Assembly: GCA_963932145.1 (NCBI GenBank)
Contig: OZ010574.1
Location: 80,168,398 to 80,232,397, forward strand
Direction: 5' to 3'
DNA length: 64,000 nt
Origin: Acanthosepion lycidas
Lineage: Eukaryota; Mollusca; Cephalopoda; Sepiida; Sepiidae
Shown here: positions 23,856 through 35,829 of the stretch, one piece after another
Layout of the letters: the number at the start of each line of letters is the position of its first letter
Numbering within the stretch: position 1 is the stretch's first letter
Notes under the pieces: model-generated
The model's input: the letters and a program-made list of their open reading frames with translations, nothing else
Databases searched by the model: none
Told to the model about the DNA's origin: nothing
Position numbers and translations under genes: made by a program

Positions 23856-24560
23856 CCCTCTAAATCGGACAAGCAAGCCAATAAAGCCATTACGGTGCAA
23901 TGAATTAGTGAGTGTGAGAGAATATGATAAAATTATACTATTAAGGAGAGAAAATAAAAGAACAAGAATGAAGAAAACAGAAGATAATGATTGACATTGC
24001 ACTTAAATTTTTGAAAATCAAATTTGGCAGGGAAGCAAGAAACCAGAAGAGAGTTCCACAAGTGAGAAGTGCAAGAAAAGAAACTGTTAGTATAGAACTT
24101 ATGGTTACACCTAGCCAGTTCAACTGTAAAATGATGAAACCTTGCCGTCAATCTGATACTGCACTTAAATTTATAAAGTCCAGGTACCATAGAGGGAAGT
24201 TGATCTGAACAATTATCATGAAAGTATTTATGGAAAAGTTACAGGGAAGCTACATTACATCAGTGGGAAAGGGACATAAACTGAGATGCAAAGTTAGGAC
24301 CAATAACATTGCAGATTCTTCTTTGGATTTTATCAAGAATCGCTAAATATATAACAGGAGCACTAGACAAGATGTGACAGCAATATTCAATGCAAGGATT
24401 AATGGTAGACTTATAGATAGATTCTGGCAAAAAAAATTTGTCTAGCATGACACAATGAACCAAATTTCTTACCTGCAGACTTAATAATTGATTCAATATA
24501 ATCTTTCCACAGAAAATGTTAGTCCAAGAAGGTGCAATGAATCCCTCTCCTGGAGGTTAG
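23856..24560 (-). mobile_element. LINE family A 3' portion
   Basis: Two long open segments on the minus strand. One (24,260-24,496) reads IYKSTINPCIEYCCHI and LDKIQRRICNVIGPNF. The other (23,933-24,190) reads RFHHFTVELARCNHKFYTN and LWNSLLVSCFP. They lie in different frames, so at least one frameshift separates them. These are the thumb and C-terminal segments of a Jockey-like reverse transcriptase. Confidence 0.9.
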
Positions 24561-24729
24561 CATCAACATTTGATTTTATACACATTTGATTATAACAATA
24601 TGAAAGATATGAATAATATTTGAATAATAACCATTAAAATGGTAATGACTCTTCTCATAATTATAGACAGTAACTTAAATACTTGAATGCAAATATTGTT
24701 ATTTTCAATGCATGAACCACAATCTTTTT
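24561..24729. other. Spacer between two LINE A fragments
   Basis: No feature recognised. Confidence 0.3.
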
Positions 24730-25300
24730 TAATTATCCACACCCCAAGCAAGGTAATAAAGTCACTAAGATTACAGAGCATAATGCCTTATTAAGGAGAG
24801 AGGACAATTAAAGAAAAATAATTAAGAAGATAACAAGATAGCAATTCACCTTTTGAAGGTTAACGTTAATTGTGAAGCCTGAAGATAGAAGAGAGTTCTA
24901 GAAGCAAGAAATGTGAGAGAAGAAACTGTTAGTATAGAATTTATGGTTACATCTAGCATTTTCAACTGTAAATTGATGGGACCTTGCCATCAATCTAGTT
25001 TTACACTGAAATTCATAAAGTGTAAGTGGAAAGTTCATCAGAATAATTACCATGAAAAGATTTTTTTAGAAAAAGCACAGGGAAGCTATGCTATGGCAGT
25101 GAGAAAGTGACTCAAGCTGAAATTCCTGGTCAGGACCAAGAAAATTGCAAATTCTTCTTAATATTTTATCAATAAGCTCTAAACACATGGCAGAAGCACC
25201 AGGCCAGATGTGGCAGCAATATTCAGTACGTGGACAAATGGATAAGATAGATTCTAGAAAAATTGTCTAGCACAATACAGTGAAACAACTTCTTCAATAA
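24730..25300 (-). mobile_element. LINE family A 3' portion, second copy
   Basis: Starts at the tail ATCCACACCCCAAGCAAGG and repeats the same order as the preceding copy (AGGGAAGCTATG, AGGACCAAGAAAATTGC, AGATGTGGCAGCAATATTCA). More decayed than 23,856-24,560, with more stops, so the two copies are separate insertions. Confidence 0.8.
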
Positions 25301-25569
25301 AAGACAACAGTGAATGTTTCTTTTATAGCTGGTTTTGAAGTTGATAGTGTAAAATTTATGACTGCCACTGAAGATTTTTTTTAAGTTTAAACGTATTGGT
25401 AAGGTCTTTTTACAAATTATTAATGGAACTAGTTTGTGAATCTTGGACCAACCAAAGTTTCATTCCTAAGAACATCTGGGTTAGATTATTATAGTTAATT
25501 GATAAGATGTTTGTTTTCTCAGAAGAAAAAAATTGAGCACGATTTTAATGTTAAGGGGAAGCACTTACT
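25301..25569. other. Unassigned spacer
   Basis: No recognised feature. Confidence 0.3.
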
Positions 25570-25985
25570 TTCTTTTATTCTTCAGAGCATGGGCAGTCAT
25601 GGTTCTCCACAACTTCCTATCCTTTGTAGCTCTAAGCAATAATTATCTCTTTACTATCTTTACCAGTACCTGTCTGCCATCCAGTTACATGTGGTTGTTA
25701 AGTAGGTTCCCTCTGACTTTCTGTTGTGGGTGTCAAATTCTCCAATCCCTCTTTTCTCATTGTGTTTTCTATGACTTTCAGCCGTTTCTTTCTGGTTCTA
25801 AGTATAAGTGTTCTTGTTTCCATTTTCTTTAAAACTTCTTTTTTGCTCACATGCTCCATCCACATTATTCTCAGCATCCTTCTGTAGAACAACATCACTG
25901 TTGCCTTAAGTCTCCTCTTCATCTGTGAGGAAATTGTCTAACATACACTGCCATATAGAAGGATTGGTATTACATGGTTGTTCAA
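25570..25985 (-). mobile_element. LINE family C (RTE-like) C-terminus
   Basis: A minus-strand frame at 25,698-25,922 reads KRRLKATVMLFYRRMLRIM, EHVSKKEVLKKMETRTLIL and RKKRLKVIENTMRKEGLE, in the canonical order for this family. The 3' end GTTGTGGAGAACCATGACTG (minus) is at about 25,590. Confidence 0.9.
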
Positions 25986-26059
25986 TGATCATGTCTAGGT
26001 TTTTAACAAATCACCTCAACAATCACTACACCACACTAAGGCACCTAATAATTTAAGTG

Positions 26060-26375
26060 ATAAAAGCCAGAAAGAAAAAAAACAGTGTGAAAAAAAGAAA
26101 AGAAAGAAAGAATAGTGACTAAGAAAATAGTAAAATGAAGAAAGAAAGAAAGGGAGAGTATTACAGAAAGAAAGAAAGAAAGAGTAGTGAGTAAGAAAAA
26201 AGAAGATAAAAAGGAAGAAAAAAAGCAAGAGTAGTAACTAAGAAAAAAGCAGATAAAGAAAAAAGAAAGAGTAATGAAAAAGAAAATAGGATGAAGAAAG
26301 AAAGTGACCATGAAAAAGGGAGACGAAGAAAGAAAGAGTAATAAGAAAAAGAAAGAAAGAAAGGGAGACTATTAC

Positions 26376-26409
<34 letters not shown>

Positions 26410-26421
26410 GGAGACTATTAC

Positions 26422-26455
<34 letters not shown>

Positions 26456-26560
26456 GGAGACTATTACAGAAAGAAAAAAAGAAAGAAAGAGACTAAGGAA
26501 GAGATTAAGAAAGAAAGAACAGAAGAAAGGGTAAAAACTAAAAAAGAAAGAGTGAAAGTT
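26060..26560 (+). repeat. (GAAA)n purine tract with 42-bp superrepeats
   Basis: Plus strand almost all A/G. A longer unit, GGGAGACTATTACAGAAAGA followed by GAAA repeats, occurs four times between about 26,150 and 26,480. Lys/Glu/Arg-rich frames are composition by-products. Confidence 0.93.
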
Positions 26561-27412
26561 ATTAAGATATAAGATTGCTGCAACACCCTGATGACAGACA
26601 CTTTCATTTTCAAATCTTTTATTAAACTAAAATGACTTTACAACAAATATTTCCAAAAATTAAAATATAAAGCCAAGAATTCACATATAAGTAGGAATAA
26701 TAACAACAATTGTTGTATTTTGAAAATATAAAGAATTAATCAATTTAAATATCCTCAAAGCTATATTGACAGAATCATCAGACCCTAGAGGAAAAGCTTA
26801 AATTAATAAAAAAATGTTTTTTCCATTGATTACTAAAATGTTTTCATCTCATTCATTTCATTTTTATTGTTGGTTTTCTGAGAGGGGAGAGTTGCATACC
26901 CTCTGTCATCAAATGGCCTTATGCTGCATCATAAAATATTGTTGATTAAATTAAACATTGATTTTATAACAGTTTAGTTCTATCTTATAGTCCGATGGGT
27001 GTGCTTGCAGAAAGTCACAAGTCATCGTGACTGAGGGTTTGAGCGTGCTGGCCTTGTTAAGACTGTTGATCACATTAGATAATGTGCACTCTCCAAGAAA
27101 CTGTAACTCAGGTCTGCTCAGCATAGTTGCAGTATTAACTACAAGTGGGATCTGTGGATGTTTAAGAAACACAAATTTGCCTGAGCAGACGTCTGCAATG
27201 GGGATTAGCTAGCCACCCTAGTAGACTGGCTTCCTCGGATACAAGAGGCTGTGCCATCTTTTTTTTTTTTTTATAATTCATGGAAATTTCTTTCTTTTAT
27301 TTCTTTCATGAAAAAAAAGAAGAAAGAAAAAATCAGAAAAATATTTTTCAAATTTTATTTTGGCTTTTAAAATAAATGTCTACTGTAAAGTTAAAAGTTA
27401 ATATAATGAACT
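26561..27412. other. Unassigned; non-simple block at 26,950-27,250
   Basis: The block has balanced composition and a minus-strand frame of 73 codons (LQFLGECTLSNVINSLNKAS). No family is recognised and frames exist on both strands. A T-run and A-rich stretch follow. Confidence 0.25.
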
Positions 27413-27482
27413 TAACCAAAATTTGAACTTGACTCTCAGATTTCACATTCCAAGCCACTATCCATTACACCAGCTGCACATC
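27413..27482 (-). mobile_element. SINE tRNA-like module, fragment
   Basis: The minus strand reads GCTGGTGTAATGGATAGTGG (A-box region), then GAGTCAAGTTCAAATTTTGG (B-box region). It matches the tRNA-like module of the composite SINE at 53.13 kb. No 5S part and no body are visible. Confidence 0.65.
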
Positions 27483-27565
27483 ACTAGTAAGTAGAAATGC
27501 TTTGTCTTTTTACAATTTGTTATACACATACATATATATATGTAGGTATGTATCTATATATATAT

Positions 27566-27634
27566 TGTGTGTGTGTGTGTGTGTTTGCATGTGTGTGTGT
27601 GTGTGTTTGCATGTGTGTGTGTGTGTGTGTTTGT
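27566..27634. repeat. (TG)n microsatellite
   Basis: TG array with TTGCA interruptions. Confidence 0.95.
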
Positions 27635-27782
27635 TTTGTCTTAATTTCCTCATTGCAACTGTCAAAAAATGTTTCCATTCCTTGGTTGACATTTTAAAAA
27701 AATCCAAAACTTCAAATCAAGACTAGAAGCCAGAAATAGCTTCACTTTAAAAAAAATAAAGTCTTTTCCAAGGTCAAAGAAG

Positions 27783-28400
27783 CAATATATATATATATAT
27801 ATATATATTCTTGCATTTCTTATTCATTGAATTCTACTACAGTTCATTCTCTAGTCTCTTCTATCTAATCTATCTTTCTCCTTTTCTTTTCCCTTCAAAC
27901 AAATTGATTCTTTCTTGCTTTTTTTCTTTCTTTTTCACTCTTTTTTTTTGTCTTTCCCATTTTTTTATATTCTTTTGAACTCTTTCTGAGGTGCATTTCT
28001 TTTCCTTTTTTCTTTTACTTCCAGTCTATAACTGATCTTCATTTCTTTCTTTTTTTCTTCTTTCTCTCAAGTTCATAATTTCTTTTCTACTCATGCTTCC
28101 TTTTTATCTCTCCCTTTTCTTGTTCTCTTTACAGTTTGCTTTTTTGTCTCTTTTCTTTTTACTTTCTCTTTTTCTTCCTCTTGCACTTTATTTTTCATTA
28201 TCTTTCTTTCCTTCACTTAAAATTTCCTTTTTGTTTTCCATTTTCCTTTCTTTTATTTCTCATTTTATTATCTTCTTACCTTCTTTTAATCTTTTCTCCT
28301 TCTTTGTCTGTCTTTTCTGTTAAAATAGAATTCATAACTTATTTTTTGTTATTCATCTCTCCCCTCTTTTTTCTTTTCTATTCAAGACTTTCACTGACTT
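27783..28400 (+). repeat. (AT)n then pyrimidine-rich low complexity
   Basis: An AT run (27,783-27,810) followed by about 550 bp of C/T-rich plus strand. Phe/Leu/Ser frames are not genes. Confidence 0.85.
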
Positions 28401-28929
28401 TATTCTTTAAAATAAAAAAGAAAATTTTATTGTATATCAAAAATAACTCCTGCAGTAAATTTACCAATGCATAACATTAGACATTTTTTCTACTTGCAAA
28501 GCCCATTGTATTGTCAGCCAAGATGTCATGTCACAACTAATGAAACGCATACTCCATCTTTCAAGCACCCCCCAAAAAACACACACACATACAAAAAAAA
28601 ATATGAAAAGACATCATCAATAAATTATTGTCATTTTTCATATATCACATTTTATTTGTTTGTATGCTTCTGTTTGATTTTTACTTTTATTGCATTTTTC
28701 ATATTGTCTATTTTTTTTCTGCGTTTTCAACTACTGTATATACTCACAAATCATGTGACCTTTGAACACCTAATTTTGAAGCTAATTTCACCACTGTAAA
28801 TTGATACAGAGTTTGGTCAACGTCATAGACAGGACCAGAAGTACATACACTAATTTTATATCTCATGTATGATGTGAGCCTCTTAAAATTAACTCCAAAT
28901 TTAGGTCTTCAAAAGTCGCATGATACACG
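28401..28929. other. Unassigned AT-rich sequence
   Basis: No recognised feature. Confidence 0.3.
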
Positions 28930-28952
28930 AATATCTATCTATCTATCTATCC

Positions 28953-29024
<72 letters not shown>

Positions 29025-29173
29025 CAATCAGTTTATATTTATCTATCTCAATCTGTTCATATCTATCTATCTATATATCCCAATATGTTGATTATCTTTC
29101 TACCTATCACTATTGGGTTAGTATCTATCAACTGTAATCTTTTCATATCTATTTGTCTATTTCAATCTGTTCA

Positions 29174-29219
<46 letters not shown>

Positions 29220-29222
29220 AGT
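28930..29222. repeat. (CTAT)n microsatellite, two blocks
   Basis: A long CTAT block (28,931-29,024), a degenerate middle with CAATCTGTTCATAT units, and a second block (29,171-29,219). Confidence 0.95.
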
Positions 29223-29309
29223 CTGATCATATCTATCAATATAATGCAGCTATAATGAGAAAATCATTATTATTTAAATATTTTAAATTTTATTTTCAAA
29301 AATTCCTTA

Positions 29310-29350
29310 CCTCTTCAGGATGTAACAAGCGCAGCTCTCCACAGATTTCT
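29310..29350 (-). mobile_element. Possible LINE family C terminal scrap
   Basis: CTTCAGGATGTAACA...GCAGCTCTCCACAGATTTC resembles the 3' end of family C at 19.1 kb. Very short. Confidence 0.35.
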
Positions 29351-29801
29351 TTCTTTGATTATCCATGAATTGCTATGCTTTCTTGGAAAAAGATAGAATG
29401 GTTTCCATTTACCTTCTCTTAGTTTTCCCACCCTTAGATTAGTTACCACGCAAGGTTAGAGAACCAAGTCTACTCTGCTATTTAAAATATAGTTATAGGA
29501 AAAACTTGCAGTAACTCATTGTATGTTAGTGGCTTCCTTGGGGTGAAACAAACAACGTAGCTCACAAAAGAATAAGAAAATTAGAAAAATTAAACAAAAA
29601 AAGGAAAGAAATTATTTATGGTATTAATACTAGTGTGTTTGAGTGCACTATGTTGGTTGATGAAATTAAGTAACTCGTCTGCTGACTGCTGTCTCCTCTG
29701 ACAGGGAGACTGGGCAATATCTTGTACCTACTGCATCCTATGTGTGATAAAGCCAAAAAGAGAAAGTGAGTTGTTTACATTTATACTGCTGATTGCCATG
29801 C
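29351..29801. other. Unassigned sequence
   Basis: No recognised feature. Confidence 0.3.
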
Positions 29802-29866
29802 CATCTAGTGGGCATTGAGAAAAGTTCATTGGCTGACAAGATGGGGTATTCCCACATCAATACTAA
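29802..29866 (+). repeat. Dispersed 65-bp repeat, copy 1
   Basis: TGCCATCTAGTGGGCATT, AAGTTCATTGG, ACAAGATGGGGTATTCCCA. It is matched in the same order at 32,570-32,635, probably the end of an unidentified SINE. Confidence 0.6.
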
Positions 29867-30485
29867 AAAAGTTATTAAGTATAACAATTCATGAATGAAA
29901 ATTATTATATTTCTGACTCCGATGACAACAACTAAATGATTAAATATTAAGGATAATAGAAAAATTTTAATCTGATGATGACACTAAAATTAATGGATGT
30001 AGTATGTATAATTATTTTTTCTGTAATGCAGGTTTTTAAAAAATATTTGTATATAGAATATATTTAAATCAGTTTTCTTAATAGGAAGAGAGGAAGTTTT
30101 TTTTTCCTCAAAGCACACTCAAAATACAAATGATTAATTTTTGTGTTCTTTGTTGGATAACATTTTTACAAACTTGTATATATACAATTTTATGGGAGAA
30201 TAATTACAAAGAATTTGAAATGGTTGACATCTGATGGAGATTGATAAGTAGAACCCGCAGTCTAGTTTAATGACGATTAAGAAAGAAAGCATAACAAGGT
30301 GTGATGACAGTATGACTGTAAACATGTGGCTTTGTATATAAGTAATATATAGCAATCATCATGCTATTATTAAAAGAAGAGAGTGACCAGAATACAGTGA
30401 ATAGAATTTGGCATAAAACAAACTACTAGAAAAAGTCCTATTTCCATTCAACATCAAGCAAAAGAAAAGGCAGTGCAAGTGAACT
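29867..30485. other. Unassigned AT-rich sequence
   Basis: No recognised feature. Confidence 0.3.
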
Positions 30486-30560
30486 AAGATAATTGAGCAA
30501 TTGCACTAAAGCAATAAGATAATTGAGCGATTGAACTAAATTAATTGAGCAATTGGACTA
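30486..30560. repeat. Short tandem repeat, three units
   Basis: Three copies of TAATTGAGCAATTG plus ACTAAA, spaced about 25-35 bp. Confidence 0.85.
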
Positions 30561-30825
30561 AAGATAAGACATATCATTGTGAAATAAACATCAAACTAAT
30601 TTATTTGCATTTTTACAAATCAGGTTTTGATGATTGCTGGGTGCCTGTTGAATATGGGATGGGAAAGGGTCATTCATAATATGTGTGTCAGTAAAATAAA
30701 TATAAATTTCTATAAATTTGGAAATAAGACTGTAAAAATTCTGGTGGCAAAATTTTTAGTCACACATAGCACAGTCTATGCAAGTTGAATGTGTGACCCC
30801 AGTGAGTAAAAATCAAGTTTTTCTT

Positions 30826-30830
<5 letters not shown>
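30561..30830. other. Unassigned AT-rich sequence
   Basis: No recognised feature. Confidence 0.3.

Positions 30831-30904
<74 letters not shown>
30831..30904. repeat. (AT)n microsatellite
   Basis: About 37 AT units ending against a hairpin. Confidence 0.97.
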
Positions 30905-30907
<3 letters not shown>

Positions 30908-30908
30908 A

Positions 30909-30979
30909 TTCAATTTAAATAGAAAACAGACAACCTTAACAGACAACATTAAGGTTGTCTGTTTTCCATTTGAATTGAA
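30909..30979. repeat. 71-bp hairpin next to AT arrays
   Basis: 30-bp arms (AAAACAGACAACCTTA and its complement; outer part with one or two mismatches) around a loop of about 10 nt that itself repeats AGACAACA. It sits between AT arrays at 30,831 and 31,069. It may be a small MITE or the dyad end of an element; no TA duplication is provable within AT repeats. Confidence 0.85.
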
Positions 30980-31065
30980 TTAATAATTTGCTCTGATTTG
31001 ACATTGAGCTCTCTGGATTACATCCTCCTTGGGATTATGTATACGGATTACCAAACTTTCCATTA

Positions 31066-31068
<3 letters not shown>

Positions 31069-31112
<44 letters not shown>

Positions 31113-31202
31113 TATTTATTTAAAATTTTATAATATAAACATGTTATAAAATCACTACAAAAATAGCAATTTTGTTTCAACACTCCCGGTGTCTTATCAA
31201 GT

Positions 31203-31275
<73 letters not shown>
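31069..31275. repeat. Two (AT)n microsatellites
   Basis: AT arrays at 31,069-31,109 and 31,206-31,275, separated by a 95-bp unique stretch. Confidence 0.95.
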
Positions 31276-31277
<2 letters not shown>

Positions 31278-31559
31278 TTTTGGGAAGTCCCAAAATGCTT
31301 GATGAAAATATTTTCTATCTAGCTAAGGGTTTTTTAATTTTTTTTTATTTTAACCACATGATGCGTTCTCTACTATGCCTGCATCTAAAAATACATGACT
31401 GGTAATTTGGATGACCTTCAGCTGAGGTTTACCGTTTATATATTTTTGGTGCCTTTGCCAGGATCCTCTTTTTGCCCCCCAATTTTTTTTTAACCCAGAC
31501 TAAGCCTATTCTTAATTTAATTTTTTTTTTTTACACTAAGGTTTACTCTGTATAAGGCA
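31276..31559. other. Unassigned sequence
   Basis: T-runs; no recognised feature. Confidence 0.3.
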
Positions 31560-31880
31560 TGTGGGCCACTTGAGGTAGAGAGTTACATTAGGAGGCAGTT
31601 TTTACAGATAGGAGTGGAAGGTAATGGTTAGGGTTAGGGGACCTGATCAGTTTAAGATTGTTGTGATTTGGGAAACATACTATTGAGAGTCTGTTCCACA
31701 GGTCAGTGGTTCACAGGAAAAATCTGTTCAAGTGTAACTTACATCTGATGGAATACGGAGAAAATGTGGGTGGTTTGAGACTATTTAAGTGACATGGTTG
31801 GTCCTAGCTGAGAAGGTCGGATCTGATGGAAGCAGAAGATTTTTTACAAGCAATTTCCATGAAGGTACATTTAGAATTTG
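31560..31880 (-). mobile_element. LINE family B C-terminal fragment
   Basis: The minus strand reads SASIRSDLLS, SPYSIRCKLHLNRFFL and TTDLWNRLSIVCFPNHNNLK, the same LWN-RL region as the 17.6 kb copy. Stops are present. Confidence 0.65.
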
Positions 31881-32139
31881 CTAAAATGTTTTACATCATA
31901 TGAATTTTGGTAAGATGAAGCAATAATTTAACATTTTAAGCACAGCCAATATCATTACATTATCAGTAAAAAAAAAAAAAGAGCATTTATATGAAAGACT
32001 ATGAGAGACCTACACATTTGAGAAGAGATCTTTGTTAATTTGGTACAATTGTTAGATATGCCTCTGTGTAATCAAGTATGCTTAGGGCATTTAGATTTTG
32101 TGTACATTCTGTGTTGCGATATTGGATTTGCTAGTGAGC
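31881..32139. other. Unassigned sequence
   Basis: No recognised feature. Confidence 0.3.
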
Positions 32140-32570
32140 AAAAGTCCCTTTTTGAAGGGAGGTCAGATACATCTATTGTTCAGGATTCCTGTGGCTAAAG
32201 TGTGTGTGTGTGTGAGAGAGAGAGAGAGAAACTTTGTACACTTTTCTTATACATTGCCAAAGTCCCTTTCCGAGGGGAAATGAGATGCAGCTATTGTTAA
32301 AGATTCTTGTGGCTAAAGACAGAAAGATAGAGATAGTGCGCGCGCGTGTGTGTATGTGTGTGTGTGAGAGAGAGAGAATGAGAGATTTTGCACTCTTTTA
32401 TATATTTCAAAAGTCCCCTTCTGAGGGGAAATCTATTGTTAAGGATTCCTGTGGTTAAAGAGTAAGAGAGAGAGAGAGGAAGAAAGAGAAAGAGTTTGTG
32501 TGTGTGCACGTCTATGAGAGAGAAAAAGAGAGAGACTGTACTCTTTTCTTATATATTGCCTTTTCTCAAT
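32140..32570. repeat. Tandem repeat with internal TG/AG microsatellites, 3 units
   Basis: Units start AAAGTCCC at 32,140, 32,259 and 32,410 and share GAGGGGAAAT, CTATTGTTAAAGATTC and TGTGGCTAAAG. Each carries its own TG/AG run before a shared CTCTTTTCTTATATATT end. Unit length grows (119, 151, 161 bp) with microsatellite length. Confidence 0.9.
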
Positions 32571-32635
32571 GCCATCTAGAGGCCATTACCAGAAGTTCCT
32601 GGGAAAACAAGTGGTGTAATCCCAGACAACAATTC
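32570..32635 (+). repeat. Dispersed 65-bp repeat, copy 2
   Basis: TGCCATCTAGAGGCCATT, AGAAGTTCCTGGG, ACAAGTGGTGTAATCCCA; partner of 29,802-29,866. Confidence 0.6.
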
Positions 32636-33139
32636 GACGCGTACTTCTAAAACCACTCCAAAAAGTCACTGGTGGCTACAAGTACTGCATACCTTTTCCT
32701 TTCTCATGTCAGTTTTGGAGATGCCACTTTAATGTTCTAGATAATGCTGCCTACCATCATTGTCATCTATTTATGTTCTGTGATTATGTGAATGGGTTTC
32801 CAAATTCTTGGTGAACCCATAGCGAAAAATAACATCTGTTCAATTCCTTTCTCTGGTGGGTGACATAAGCGGAAGGCATGATACAAGATCTACAAAAAAT
32901 GATGAATTTGATATGCGGGGTGGATTTCAGCTAATGTACTACGTTTTTCCTTAAATTGATGCTTGTTTTATGCAAATTGCAAATGATTAGATGAATATGC
33001 AATGATTTTGTGCGCTGAAACTCTTTTAAGCAAAAGAAAATCTATTGAAGTTCAGTTATTTTTTACAGGCTAAAATAAGCTTGTTTAAAAACTATGTTTG
33101 TATTGTCAAATTCTAAATAACTTGAATCTCTAAAGGTTT
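32636..33139. other. Unassigned sequence
   Basis: Fairly balanced composition but no recognised gene or repeat. Confidence 0.3.
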
Positions 33140-33660
33140 TTTTTTAAATCAGTATCACCCCATGCAAGGCAGTAAAGCCACTAAAACAGAAGGGGCTACA
33201 GGGTGTGGAAGAATTAGGAACAAAAATATTAATAAACGAAAGAGTAATCAGGAGGACAATAGCAGTTGACATTGCATTTAAATTTTCGCAGATTAAATTT
33301 GTCTGGAAAGTATAGAACAGGAAGAGAGTTTCACAAGTGTGAAGTGCTAGCAAAGAAACTGTTTACAATTACATCTAGCTAGCTCAGTTGTAAATTGTTG
33401 AGATCTCGACACCAGTCTAGTACTGCACTTAAATTCAAAAAGTCTGGGTACTCTAGTGAAGAGCCCATTCAAACAATTACCATGAAAGTATTTATAGAAT
33501 AGGCACAGAGAGGCAACCTTACGGCAGTGGGAAAGTGACTGAAGCTGAGCCACAAGATCAAGACCAATAATATTGCGGATGCTTGTCTAGTTTTTATCAA
33601 GGATCCCAAGGTAAACAGCAAGGGCATCGAAGCATACGTGGCAGCAATGGTCTGGTGCAC
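33140..33660 (-). mobile_element. LINE family A 3' portion
   Basis: Tail ATCACCCCATGCAAGG at the left. Minus-strand pieces read CRKVASLCLFYKYFHGNC, LFEFKCSTRLVSRSQQFT and LHTCETLFLFYTF. Several frames are used. It is one of the better-preserved family A ends. Confidence 0.88.
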
Positions 33661-34024
33661 CTGCTATTTACCTATTTGTACTGAAAAGAACTAAGATGAA
33701 AATGATAGCAATGTAAAGCAATTAATGCATTTATTTATGCATGTTGAAGCTTCCTCCCTTGCACGCATGCATTTGTATTTGATTAACAATGAACATTATC
33801 TTTGTAGACGCAATGAAACAAGTCGTATATAAAATAAAAAAGGAAATAGCAGTAAATTTACAAACGTTATACTTTGCCCCATTTGATAAAAGCTACAATA
33901 AATTGCTTGTTAAGGTTGTTTTATTTAGGAAAGTTATCAGAATAATATAGAATTTATACTGGGACCAAATCACCTGTTTATAAATAAAAAAAAAAAAAAT
34001 GAATTCACCAAACACCCAAAATAG
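33661..34024. other. Unassigned AT-rich sequence
   Basis: No recognised feature. Confidence 0.3.
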
Positions 34025-34680
34025 AAAGATACGTGTCTTTTCACCGGAGTTATTCAAATCCTGAAGTTTTACCAGGTTTAATTATTGGCGTCCACATTCT
34101 TAACAACATAAGAATATTCACATGGCATAGTTTTGGTAGTAGACACAGAAAACAAACTGCAGGAACTCCTAGAAAAGGTAGTAAAAGAAAGAGAAAAGAG
34201 AGGACTAAGCATCAGTTGTATGAAAAGAGAGAGTTCATGGTTGCCAGCAAAGGGAACATTGAAAGATGCGAACTATGAATTGGAGATGTCATAATCAGGC
34301 AAGTGCGCAAATTTAAATATCTAGGTAGCGTTTTAATAGAAGACAGAAAATGTGACATCAAAGAAATCCGAAGGGACATTGAAATAGTGAGTTACCTTCC
34401 AAAAGCTAAGTAAAGAATTAAGAAACAGAATTCAATAAAAAGAAGAGTGTTTAACTGTTATGTAATATTAGTTCTCCTATGTGGAAATGACTGTTGGACA
34501 ATTTCCTCACAAATGAATAGACTTCAGGCAGAAATGTGGTTCTACAGAAGGATGCTGAGAATACCATGGACTGAATATGTGAGCCACAACGAAAATTTAA
34601 GGAAAACAGAAACAAAAAGGACATTTATAATTAACATTATGGTGGTAGCAACTATTAGGGTCCCAGCTATGGGAAAATAG
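34025..34680 (+). mobile_element. LINE family C (RTE-like) RT-thumb to C-terminus
   Basis: Pieces in order: PGLIIGVHILNNIR (just upstream of where YADD should be; the box is lost), IIRQVRKFKYLGSVLIEDR, VFNCYVILVLLCGNDCWTI, and MWFYRRMLRIPWTEYVS. Three frames are used with stops. Truncated at both ends. Confidence 0.9.
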
Positions 34681-34789
34681 TTAGTTAACCCCTAAACTGA
34701 GGTAAAAAATATTACCAGCAATACATTATTACCAGCAATACTTTTTTGGAAAAAAAAAATATCAGCAATAAAAATCTTGTCGGCATTAA

Positions 34790-34840
34790 ATAACCCCTTG
34801 CGGTTGATATGCCGTAAAACAAACCAAACCAAGATTCTAA
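34790..34840 (+). mobile_element. SINE 3' tail
   Basis: CGGCATTAAATAACCCC, GCGGTTGATATGCCG, then an AAACC-type tail. GGCAT...ATGCC and AACC...GGTT can pair. It is a sister of 8806-8866; no body is visible to the left. Confidence 0.65.
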
Positions 34841-35829
34841 CGTTTCATACTTTTTCAAACAAAATTTAAGAAGGAAGCCTCCATCAATAGAGGAAAGAAG
34901 GATAACAGCTAGTGGAATTGAGAAATTTATTTTCTTGAAAAACTGTTTTAAGAAAAAGATTTTATGAATTTCAACCGACTTCATGGTCAAAGAATTCTGA
35001 AATTTCTTTATAGGGAAATGGCTGTTACCATTATCATTATTCAAAAGATGAATTCATCAGTTGTTATCTTGAATAGTTGACCTTTCAGATCCTACTTCAA
35101 TTAGACATGGCGTAGTCGTTTTACATGAAAGAATATCGCCTGATTTAATAAGTCTAACTTTGTCATATTTTTCATCGTCCATATGCATTGTTATCATGGA
35201 GAAAACACTGATACCAGGATGCATTGCGAGAAAACAACAAACGAGTGGTTGCAATGTGATGCATATATATCCTACGAAGTACTGGCCCCTCTCATTCACG
35301 TGAAATGTAATTTATCGCATGGTAGTTATCTCAGCATCACAGAAGCAACAATATTATGAAGTAGCAATGACAACTTTCAACAGAACAATATGCCATATTA
35401 TATTGCACAAATTCTACAGTAATGATTGCAGCATAAATATTCACGCCAGATTCTCAAGATGTCAATTCCAATGAACATATATGTGGTGCACCAACGAGTT
35501 CGTTTTGCAGAAACATGAGCATGTCATTTGTGTTATTTAAAAGACCTGCTATTACAATTCTGGCACCAGATTTTATAGACACCATTCCTGATTAAGGAGA
35601 ACCTATTTTTTTTTTTTTTTTTTTTTAATAGCGATGGGGGTTCATAGAAACCTAAAATCGTATAAGTGGTCACAGGACCGATGCAAATGTCTTGTGTCCC
35701 TAGCCGAAATCTACGATACGCCCATCCACTCTATTACATCTCAATCTTCATGAGGTAGTGTTCATATAAAATACAAATTTTATCGTAAAATTATGTACAA
35801 TAATATGCAATATAAGTGAACAATTCAAC
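34841..35829. other. Unassigned; 80-codon minus frame at 35,057-35,299
   Basis: The minus frame reads LQPLVCCFLAMHPGIS and MHMDDEKYDKVRLIKSGDI. It is non-repetitive, but no family is recognised and there is no support for expression or splice sites. A T-run lies at about 35,607-35,628. Confidence 0.25.

Noticed and set aside
26951-27212. Small gene at the non-repetitive block
   Set aside because: Comparable frames exist on both strands and no family is recognised.
31623-31640. Telomere-like TTAGGG repeats
   Set aside because: Only two units, inside a LINE fragment.
35057-35299. 80-codon minus-strand host exon
   Set aside because: No recognised domain, no splice sites supported and no homologue known to me; left as unassigned.
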